5,179 nucleotides of DNA from Deltaproteobacteria bacterium (GTDB lineage: Bacteria; Desulfobacterota; Dissulfuribacteria; Dissulfuribacterales; S140-46). The stretch is from the NCBI GenBank assembly GCA_015491585.1, contig WFVQ01000076.1, positions 1 through 5,179 of the forward strand. Reading direction: 5' to 3'. The translations under genes and the position numbers were made by a program. How positions within the stretch are numbered: position 1 is the stretch's first letter; the number at the start of each line of letters is the position of its first letter. Below are positions 1-4,754 of the stretch, in pieces. The notes beneath the pieces were generated by a model. It saw nothing but the letters and a program-made list of their open reading frames with translations. It made no database searches and was not told the DNA's origin.

Positions 1-193
1 GCCCATGCGGGTCATCACATCCGCGCTGGCATGCAGAGGGGCGGTCAAGGCCAACCGCCGCCTATCCGTGGAGGAGATGGAATCGCTGATAACCCAGGCC
101 GTGGAAGAAGATGTCCACACCTGTCCTCATGGCCGACCGGTCTATGCCGCCATCGGCCTTGCCCGGATGGAACGGATGCTGGGGAGGAGCTGA
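1..193 (+). CDS. mutL: DNA mismatch repair protein MutL, C-terminal end (5' truncated by window)
   Basis: MutL is the matchmaker, and in most bacteria the nicking endonuclease, of methyl-independent mismatch repair. Only the last 63 or so codons are present; the frame starts at base 2 and is open to the left edge. The fragment shows two hallmarks of the C-terminal endonuclease and dimerisation domain: an ACRGAVKAN segment (bases 29-55), equivalent to the ACxxxxKA motif, and CPHGRP (bases 122-139), the Zn-associated motif of endonuclease-type MutL. It ends a few residues after an aliphatic/ERM segment, as is normal for the family. CPHGRP suggests a nicking MutL rather than the E. coli type, although the DQHAAHER motif would lie upstream, outside the window. 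The TGA stop (191-193) is 3 nt before the miaA start and in the same frame, and the miaA ribosome-binding site lies inside the final codons. Confidence 0.92.
   Translation, partial: PMRVITSALACRGAVKANRRLSVEEMESLITQAVEEDVHTCPHGRPVYAAIGLARMERMLGRS
183..189 (+). promoter_or_regulatory. Ribosome-binding site deciding the TTG start of miaA
   Basis: GGAGGAG lies inside the last codons of mutL. AGGAG ends 7 nt before the TTG at 197. No ATG or GTG in that frame could start the protein before the P-loop, so this strong site supports the TTG start. Confidence 0.75.
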
Positions 194-196
194 CCG

Positions 197-1135
197 TTGC
201 CTGCAACAAATCTGCCTGCGGAGTTTCCCACTGTTGCATTATTCGGCCCCACTGCCGTGGGCAAGACTTCCATCGCCATCAGGTTGGCCGAGGAGATCGG
301 GGCCGAGATAGTAAACATCGATTCGGTTCAGCTCTACCGGAAACTGGATATCGGTTCCGCCAAACCCACCCTGGCCGAACGCAGCCGGGTGGTGCATCAT
401 CTCGTTGACATCCTTGACCCTGACGAGCCAATGGACGCAGCCAAGTTCGCCCAGCTTGCACGGCGGGCCATGATGCACGTGAGGGGAAAGGGGAAAAACG
501 TCATCCTGGCCGGGGGCACCGGACTCTATCTGGACGCCGTACTGAAGGGCGTTGCCGAAGCACCGTCGGCCAATCCGGCCATACGGCAGTTTCTCAGAGA
601 AGTGATGGAGAGGCACGGCCCTTCCATGCTCCGCTCATACCTTGAGGAGGTGGACCCAAAGGCAGCGGCCAAGATCCATCCCAATGACCGTTTCAGAACT
701 ATACGGGCCCTGGAGGTCGCTCTCGAGACAGGGCGGCCCATATCTTGGTGGTGGCAGGCTCATCCCCGTCCCCGGCAATCCAGGGCTCTCCTGGTGGGGC
801 TCACCCGCTCGAGGGAAGAACTCTACCGCAGGATAGAACAGAGAGTAGACGATATGTTGGAGGCCGGCTTCATCGGCGAGGTCGAAGAGCTGCTAACGCA
901 GGGCTACTCGCCAGAGCTGAAGCCTTTGCAGACCCTGGGCTACCGCCATATTATCAAGTATCTTTCCGGCGAATGGGACCTCGATCTGGCCGTCTCTATG
1001 TTGAAGAGGGATACCAGGCGATTCGCCAAACGGCAGCTCACCTGGTTCAAGGGATACAGCGGCGCCCGCTGGTTCCATGCCGGCAGGCTCTCAGAAGCAC
1101 CTTCCATCTGGACGGAGATCATTGGAGCACGATAG
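197..1135 (+). CDS. miaA: tRNA dimethylallyltransferase MiaA
   Basis: MiaA transfers the dimethylallyl group of DMAPP to N6 of A37 in tRNAs reading UNN codons. It is cytosolic and makes i6A, the precursor of ms2i6A. The protein has 312 residues, a normal family length. Motifs in order: P-loop GPTAVGKT (17-24); IDSVQLYR (41-48), holding the D-S-x-Q-x-Y substrate motif; GGTGLY (106-111); HPNDRFRTIRALEV (161-174), the ND..R..RALEV motif; QTLGYRH (245-251); and TRRFAKRQLTWF (273-284), the near-invariant C-terminal TR..AKRQ.TWF box. All are intact, so the enzyme should be active. The start is TTG, chosen because of the GGAGGAG 7 nt upstream and because it leaves a normal short leader before the P-loop. 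It lies 3 nt after mutL, a frequent bacterial pairing, and its TAG stop directly abuts the next start codon. Confidence 0.97.
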   Translation: MPATNLPAEFPTVALFGPTAVGKTSIAIRLAEEIGAEIVNIDSVQLYRKLDIGSAKPTLAERSRVVHHLVDILDPDEPMDAAKFAQLARRAMMHVRGKGKNVILAGGTGLYLDAVLKGVAEAPSANPAIRQFLREVMERHGPSMLRSYLEEVDPKAAAKIHPNDRFRTIRALEVALETGRPISWWWQAHPRPRQSRALLVGLTRSREELYRRIEQRVDDMLEAGFIGEVEELLTQGYSPELKPLQTLGYRHIIKYLSGEWDLDLAVSMLKRDTRRFAKRQLTWFKGYSGARWFHAGRLSEAPSIWTEIIGAR

Positions 1136-1657
1136 GTGAACATCCCGAACATACTGACCATATGCAGGATACTACTGACACCGGTCATGGTGATCTTCAT
1201 CCTCCAGCACCGAATGGAGGCCGCCTTCGCCACCTTCCTGGCAGCCGGACTCTCCGACGGGCTGGACGGACTGCTGGCCAGGTGCTTGAAGCAGAAGACC
1301 GAGATAGGTGCCATCCTCGACCCGATGGCGGACAAGCTCCTCCTGGCGACCTCCTATATCAGTTTGACCGCGGTCGGGATGGTGCCGTCCTGGCTGGCCG
1401 TCGTGGTAATAAGCAGAGACTTCATAATCGTGATAGGGGTGCTGCTGCTCTTTCTCTTCAAGGGAGGAGTTGAAATAAAACCCTCCCTGGCAGGAAAGCT
1501 CACCACTTTTCTCCAGCTCCTGGCTATCCTCTGCGTGTTCCTGGCCCACTACTCGCCCCTGGCCCAGGCGGCGCTCGAGCCGCTCTACTGGGGCGTCACC
1601 GCCGGCACCATCATCTCTGGGTTCCACTACCTTGCAAAGGGGATAAGGCTACTTTAG
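1136..1657 (+). CDS. CDP-alcohol phosphatidyltransferase, short form (PgsA or cardiolipin-synthase-like)
   Basis: This is an integral membrane enzyme of 173 residues that swaps the CMP of a CDP-linked lipid for an alcohol head group. The signature D-G-x2-A-R-x8-G-x3-D-x3-D is perfect: D41 and D44, A48 R49, G58, D62 and D66. The N-terminus NIPNILTICRILLTP (2-16) is the usual amphipathic start. The later motif is ISRD (92-95) rather than the GRE of classical PgsA, followed by AGKLTTFLQ (119-127). ISRD recalls the CMP-forming cardiolipin synthase branch, so the product could be phosphatidylglycerophosphate or cardiolipin; the sequence does not decide. About five to six hydrophobic segments cover the chain. 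The start is GTG immediately after the miaA TAG, with GGAG at 1124-1127 inside miaA and 8 nt of spacing, so it is probably translated as part of a mutL-miaA operon. The second paralogue in this window is much longer and on the opposite strand. Confidence 0.88.
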   Translation: MNIPNILTICRILLTPVMVIFILQHRMEAAFATFLAAGLSDGLDGLLARCLKQKTEIGAILDPMADKLLLATSYISLTAVGMVPSWLAVVVISRDFIIVIGVLLLFLFKGGVEIKPSLAGKLTTFLQLLAILCVFLAHYSPLAQAALEPLYWGVTAGTIISGFHYLAKGIRLL

Positions 1658-1697
1658 AGGAGGGGAAGTCCAGTGGTCAGCTCTCAGGCCACCTCCT
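1658..1697. terminator. Imperfect hairpin at the convergent junction (possible bidirectional terminator)
   Basis: The 26-nt gap between the + strand phosphatidyltransferase and the - strand HDOD gene, plus the end of the latter, can fold. GTGGTC (1673-1678) pairs with GGCCAC (1687-1692) around an 8-nt loop, with one G-U pair. AGGAG (1658-1662) pairs with CTCCT (1693-1697), leaving a one-sided bulge. Position suggests a shared transcription end, but neither side has a T-run, so a classical intrinsic terminator is not supported. Confidence 0.25.
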
Positions 1698-2562
1698 GGT
1701 AGAGCATGAAGAGGTCCTTGGCCTTAACGCACTTTTGGATGCTCTGGACTACCACCCTGTGGTAATCTGCCCGGGTGAATCCCAGGGCCTCCATGATGCC
1801 AGGACTCACGCGGTTCATGAACGCGTCGCTGCCAACGCCGATCCCAAGCTGGGAAGAGATGAAGTTACTCATTGCGACCACTGCGTATTCCTTCCGCTGG
1901 ACGTAGAGGTCAGGGTCGTGGTGGCACCTTATGGCCCTTACTATGTCGTTTGGAAACTCCCATATCCTCAATAGTTCCGAGCCTATGACAGCATGGTCTC
2001 CGCCGAGGACCTTCCACTCCGCCTCCGGAAAGGTGATCTTCTCCTGGCTGGCTATGGTGGCGATCTCCTTGAGTCGTCCGCCGACGTGGATGTGCAGCAC
2101 TATCTTGCCCACGTCGTGGAGCAACGCGGCCGTAAAGTATTCTGACCCTGCGTCAACTCCGCACGCCTCGGCCACCACCTCGGAGATGATGGCCGTGCTT
2201 ATGGAGTGTGCCCAAAGTTTGTCTGGAGTCACGTCGTATCCATACAGTGGCCTGGTGAGATAAGGCAGGCTGGCGCTGGCCATCAGAATCTGCCTTATCT
2301 GGTTGTGTCCCAGGAGCGCCAGGGCCGTCTCTACGCTGGAGACCTGCTGGGGAAGGCCGTAATGGGCGGAATTGGTCATCTTTATAATATTTGCGGTTAT
2401 GGAAGGGTCGTACTTCAGGGCCTCCGCCAGCTCGTCAATGGTGACATTGGGATCGTCCAGCATCTTGAGGGCTTCCTGCACCACCTTTGGAAAGGTGGGA
2501 AGCTCCACCATGTTGTCGAATATATGCTCCAGGGTGAAGTCAGGCTGCAATTCCTGGGTCAT
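1684..2562 (-). CDS. HDOD domain signalling protein
   Basis: HDOD proteins are cytosolic regulatory relatives of HD phosphohydrolases, often linked to chemotaxis, c-di-GMP or stress signalling. The partner of this one is unknown. It has 292 residues and appears to be a stand-alone HDOD module with no receiver or GGDEF domain. Family features: LPTFPKVVQE (21-30); a helical block with DP-S-ITANIIKMTNSA (52-66); the GxxxIRxIL-type segment around GHNQIRQIL (85-93); WAHS (117-120); LLHDVGK (147-153), with the H-D doublet at 149-150; DHAVIGSELL (189-198); and RCHHDP (212-217). Several histidines that would bind metal in a true HD enzyme are present (119, 149, 190, 214, 215), but the family is usually non-catalytic. 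The ATG shares its A with the TGA stop of the CheD-like gene (TGATG), and GAGGAG at 2571-2576 lies 8 nt upstream, so the two genes are translationally coupled. Its end faces the + strand operon. Confidence 0.93.
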   Translation of the reverse strand: MTQELQPDFTLEHIFDNMVELPTFPKVVQEALKMLDDPNVTIDELAEALKYDPSITANIIKMTNSAHYGLPQQVSSVETALALLGHNQIRQILMASASLPYLTRPLYGYDVTPDKLWAHSISTAIISEVVAEACGVDAGSEYFTAALLHDVGKIVLHIHVGGRLKEIATIASQEKITFPEAEWKVLGGDHAVIGSELLRIWEFPNDIVRAIRCHHDPDLYVQRKEYAVVAMSNFISSQLGIGVGSDAFMNRVSPGIMEALGFTRADYHRVVVQSIQKCVKAKDLFMLYQEVA

Positions 2563-3041
2563 CAGAGGCTCTCCTCTCTCTTCCCGATCTGCACCTTCGG
2601 GGCCTCGAAGTCAACTGCAAGGGTTACGCCCCTGTTCCTCACGCCGCCGACATGCTCTCCGGCAAGGGCGACGGAATTCTTCTCAAGTATCTTCTTGACC
2701 GTGGTGTAGAGCTGCGAACCCAGGGAGAAATCCTGGAACGAGGACATAAACTGCGTTGCCCCGACAAGCCAAAAGCTGGTTCCAGCCACCTGAGCCCCTG
2801 TCTCCACCAACAGCTTGAAGAAACGCTTAAGGCCGGTGGCGGCCCCCAATGCAGGAAGTTCCTCCAAAGGCTCTATCCCCTCAGGGAGCTGGGGAACGGC
2901 AAAAATCGCCATCCCAACCACTCCTTTGGCTCCATCCCTTGCACACAAGGCCAGTGTCGAACCGAGCGAGGGAGCCGCGAGGACGATGTCCCTCTCCTGG
3001 ACACACGCCATCTCGCCGACACCAAGTTCCACTCTCTTCAT
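2562..3041 (-). CDS. cheD: CheD-like protein, deamidase triad lost
   Basis: CheD is normally a cytosolic chemoreceptor glutamine deamidase that also binds CheC. This 159-residue protein has the family length and landmarks: an N-terminal VGEM-like segment (8-11), SLGSTLALCARD (25-36) matching the catalytic GLGSC loop, GVVGMAIFAVPQ (40-51) matching the GGMAH..LP strand, LVGATQF (92-98) matching the GGAxMF stretch, and GEHVGGVRNRGV (128-139) matching the E.GG..GR.V strand. The nucleophile Cys is Thr29, the catalytic His is Ile46 (the usual 17 residues later) and the triad Thr is Ala23. Deamidation is therefore not expected; a binding or regulatory role is inferred. The ATG at 3041 has GGAGAGGTG at 3052-3044 just upstream. 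The gene overlaps the HDOD gene by 1 nt and is probably the first gene of a two-gene unit read from the promoter in the gap upstream. Family assignment rests on motif alignment by eye. Confidence 0.78.
   Translation of the reverse strand: MKRVELGVGEMACVQERDIVLAAPSLGSTLALCARDGAKGVVGMAIFAVPQLPEGIEPLEELPALGAATGLKRFFKLLVETGAQVAGTSFWLVGATQFMSSFQDFSLGSQLYTTVKKILEKNSVALAGEHVGGVRNRGVTLAVDFEAPKVQIGKREESL
2571..2576 (-). promoter_or_regulatory. Ribosome-binding site of the HDOD gene inside cheD
   Basis: On the - strand GAGGAG is followed by 8 nt and then the ATG at 2562-2560. It lies within the last codons of the CheD-like gene. It supports the overlapping TGATG start rather than a later one. Confidence 0.7.
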
Positions 3042-3043
3042 AT

Positions 3044-3052
3044 CACCTCTCC
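3044..3052 (-). promoter_or_regulatory. Ribosome-binding site of the CheD-like gene
   Basis: On the - strand GGAGAGGTG ends 2 nt before the ATG at 3041; the GGAG portion lies 7 nt away, which is ideal spacing. It fixes the start of the CheD-like protein. Confidence 0.7.
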
Positions 3053-3077
3053 AGAAACCGTTTCCGCGAACAGGTCG

Positions 3078-3097
3078 GCATGGCCAGAAGGCCTTGC
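3078..3097 (-). repeat. Small symmetrical hairpin in the leader of the CheD-like gene
   Basis: GCA, one mismatch, GGCC, a 4-nt loop, GGCC, one mismatch, TGC: a 20-nt element with 7 base pairs. It lies between the predicted transcription start and the ribosome-binding site. No T-run follows on either strand, so it is not an intrinsic terminator. It may stabilise the leader or be chance, since GGCC is self-complementary. Confidence 0.3.
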
Positions 3098-3119
3098 AAA
3101 CAAAGCACTATTCAAATTG

Positions 3120-3148
3120 ATGATATAATAAACGTATGGAGTTTTCAA
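3120..3148 (-). promoter_or_regulatory. Predicted sigma-70-type promoter for the CheD-like/HDOD unit
   Basis: The 133-nt gap 3042-3174 is markedly AT-rich at 3100-3158, unlike its surroundings. On the - strand it holds TTGAAA (3148-3143, 5 of 6 to consensus), a 17-nt spacer and TATCAT (3125-3120, 5 of 6). A start near 3113 would leave a leader of about 70 nt. An overlapping alternative is TTTACT (3154-3149), an 18-nt spacer and TATTAT (3130-3125). Either would drive the CheD-like and HDOD genes independently of the upstream phosphatidyltransferase operon. Confidence 0.45.
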
Positions 3149-3160
3149 AGTAAACTTTCC
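3138..3160. repeat. Inverted repeat across the -35 region (operator or weak terminator)
   Basis: On the + strand GGAGTTT (3138-3144) is separated by 7 nt from AAACTTTCC (3152-3160). The arms pair as GGA/TCC and GTTT/AAAC with a 2-nt bulge. It covers the predicted -35 box and lies 15 nt past the stop of the - strand pgsA-like gene. It could be an operator, or a weak terminator of that gene followed by T-rich DNA. The stem is short, so chance is possible. Confidence 0.22.
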
Positions 3161-3174
3161 GGCCACAGGAGAAT

Positions 3175-4188
3175 TCATCTTGCAACAGTGATCATCGATC
3201 CGGCAAGGAAGGCGCAGGATGAGAACAGCACTATGAACGCCGCTGCGCGGAAGGAAAGGAGCCAAGGCTGAAACAGCGCCACGCCGAAGACAACAACTGC
3301 TACGGCGCCCTTGGCCATGCCCTTGGCCCCGCTGTCGCTCCATTTATCGCTCTGCATCCCCCAGGTGTCTATACCCTGGGCAACGAACTCCACGCAGAGG
3401 ATGAGCAGGACTATCCAGTGCCAACAGGTCTCCAGCCGGCCAAGGAAGGCCAGCGGGATCAAGGGGGCTGCAAGGGAGAGCAGCACCCTCGCCACCGCCG
3501 TGAGACCGCTCGACGCCACAACCGGCAGGCCTTTGACTACATAACCTGCGGCCGAGAACAGGGTGATTCCCAGGATGACCGCCCCATACATGTCCAGGAC
3601 CTGCCTCGGAGGCAGCAGAAGGGCCATAGTGAGTCCGGCGGCCATGAAACCAAGGGCGGTCCGCATGCGGGATGTGAATTCACCGAACCTTAGGAATATG
3701 GTTGCGGCCAAGACGGATGTTGCGGCCAGCGCGCCGCTTAGGAAGGCGATGGCCACCTCCTTTCCCGGAAAGGTCTGTATCATGACCATGAGGCCGAAAC
3801 CGGTCATCTGCAAGGTCGTCTTGATCTTGGCCAGCTCTGTCACCGGCAACCGCTTGTCCACTGCCGAAAGGGCACGTCTGAGCTCGGTGACCAGGTACTC
3901 CCTTCCCAGGATCATCCATACCATCCAGAGTGGCATTATCCCGAGGTCCACCAGGGGGATGGCCATAGATGTCACGAATATCTTGTCAGCTATGGGGTCC
4001 AGGAGCTTGCCCAGCGGCGTGGCCCCTTGCCTCCTGGCGAGCAATCCATCGAAATAGTCCGTGAGCCCCAGGACGGCGAACAGCGCCAGGGCCCACATGC
4101 GTTCCCACTTGCCCTGGTACAGCAACCAGCAGGGAAGCGGCAACAGGAGGATCCTGGCGACTGTAAGGTGGTTGGCCCGTATGGTCAT
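3175..4188 (-). CDS. pgsA: PgsA-type CDP-alcohol phosphatidyltransferase with long membrane C-terminal extension
   Basis: The likely reaction is CDP-diacylglycerol plus glycerol-3-phosphate giving phosphatidylglycerophosphate, in the inner membrane. Residues 1-225 form the enzyme domain: NHLTVARILLLP (6-17); the acidic motif with D44, D47 G48, A51 R52, G60, D64 and D68; LGREYLVTELRR (94-105), the GRE motif typical of PgsA; KIKTTLQM (121-128); and the usual terminal strand ITLFSAAGYVVKG (208-220). The R52-to-G60 gap is 7 residues rather than the textbook 8. At 337 residues the protein is far longer than the common 180-200. The extra 226-337 carries about four hydrophobic segments (near 229-250, 255-276, 292-311 and 313-332) and resembles a decayed repeat of the N-terminal half. 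The ATG overlaps the upstream stop as ATGA and has no strong ribosome-binding site, so coupling is expected. Exact head group is inferred. Confidence 0.9.
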   Translation of the reverse strand: MTIRANHLTVARILLLPLPCWLLYQGKWERMWALALFAVLGLTDYFDGLLARRQGATPLGKLLDPIADKIFVTSMAIPLVDLGIMPLWMVWMILGREYLVTELRRALSAVDKRLPVTELAKIKTTLQMTGFGLMVMIQTFPGKEVAIAFLSGALAATSVLAATIFLRFGEFTSRMRTALGFMAAGLTMALLLPPRQVLDMYGAVILGITLFSAAGYVVKGLPVVASSGLTAVARVLLSLAAPLIPLAFLGRLETCWHWIVLLILCVEFVAQGIDTWGMQSDKWSDSGAKGMAKGAVAVVVFGVALFQPWLLSFRAAAFIVLFSSCAFLAGSMITVAR

Positions 4189-4748
4189 GTCGGCAGCTTC
4201 AGGCCCGCTGCACGGCAGGCCTCCACAAATGTCCTCAACATCTCTCCCCTAGCCCTGGAGAGCTCTTGCACCCCGTTGATGAAGAAACGGTACTCCTGCA
4301 TTGGAGCCATATCTATCTTCAGGAGCAGCGGATCACAGAAATACCAGGTGCAGCGGTATGGACGCCTGGCCCTGGGCAGCACGCACCCTTCCTCCCCCAT
4401 GAACTGGCACATGGCCCCCTGCTCCACCCCGAGATCATACTCCGGGATCTCCAGCCCCATAGCCAGCATGCCAACGATGTCGGCATACTCAGGCATGCCG
4501 TGCCTGTTTGCGCAGCACACCGAGCCACAGTATGGACAGATCTCGGCGGTGTACGACTGTATGAACGGATCCATGTTCTCGAAGGCCGCGCGGTACTCGG
4601 ACCCCCTCAGGAAAACTTGAGCAAGTTGCTCTTTGTTCTCCCAAAACAGCTTCTTCAATCCCTCTATGCATGTAAAGAATCCCTGTGCATCCCTGAAGTC
4701 AAGGTAAGGCAGCGTGGAAGTGTCGAAACCAACCATGCCACGATACAC
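4185..4748 (-). CDS. Cysteine-rich YkgJ-like putative metal-binding protein
   Basis: This 187-residue soluble-looking protein has no signal peptide and its function is unknown. Two cysteine clusters stand out: CPYCGSVCC (71-79) followed by NRHG with H83, and C114, C122, C133 and C138 in a frame like C-x7-GC-LPR-RP-x2-C-x4-C. The layout matches the YkgJ-type zinc/iron-chelating (CxxCxxCC) family, where RPxxC follows the second cluster. Here the first motif is Cx2Cx3CC, one residue longer than canonical. All eight cysteines suggest an Fe-S cluster or Zn site. The given start is GTG at 4748 with a weak GTGAG 5 nt upstream. An ATG at 4736 has GAGGTG 9 nt upstream and is a real alternative, giving 183 residues. 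The gene lies 6 nt after the nucleotidyltransferase stop and overlaps the pgsA start by 4 nt, so it sits in that operon. Confidence 0.8.
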   Translation of the reverse strand: MYRGMVGFDTSTLPYLDFRDAQGFFTCIEGLKKLFWENKEQLAQVFLRGSEYRAAFENMDPFIQSYTAEICPYCGSVCCANRHGMPEYADIVGMLAMGLEIPEYDLGVEQGAMCQFMGEEGCVLPRARRPYRCTWYFCDPLLLKIDMAPMQEYRFFINGVQELSRARGEMLRTFVEACRAAGLKLPT

Positions 4749-4754
4749 CTCGGC

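Noticed and set aside
745..1473. 242-codon + strand open frame crossing the miaA/phosphatidyltransferase junction
   Set aside because: It is out of frame with two genes that carry complete family motifs, and its Arg/Gly/Pro-rich translation matches no family.
2206..2709. 167-codon + strand open frame antisense to the HDOD/CheD-like junction
   Set aside because: Shadow of two well-supported - strand genes; no domain and no plausible promoter.
2562..3041. CheD-like gene as a decaying pseudogene
   Set aside because: The frame is intact, the length is normal, the ribosome-binding site is strong, structural motifs are kept and it is coupled to the next gene; only the catalytic residues are changed.
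3124..3129. Perfect TATAAT on the + strand in the 133-nt gap
   Set aside because: No -35 box at 16-18 nt (the nearest, TTGCAA, is 24 nt away) and no + strand gene follows. It is a by-product of the AT-rich promoter on the other strand.
3038..3343. 101-codon - strand open frame spanning the gap
   Set aside because: It overlaps the end of the pgsA-like gene and the whole promoter region in another frame, and its base composition changes abruptly within it, unlike a real gene.
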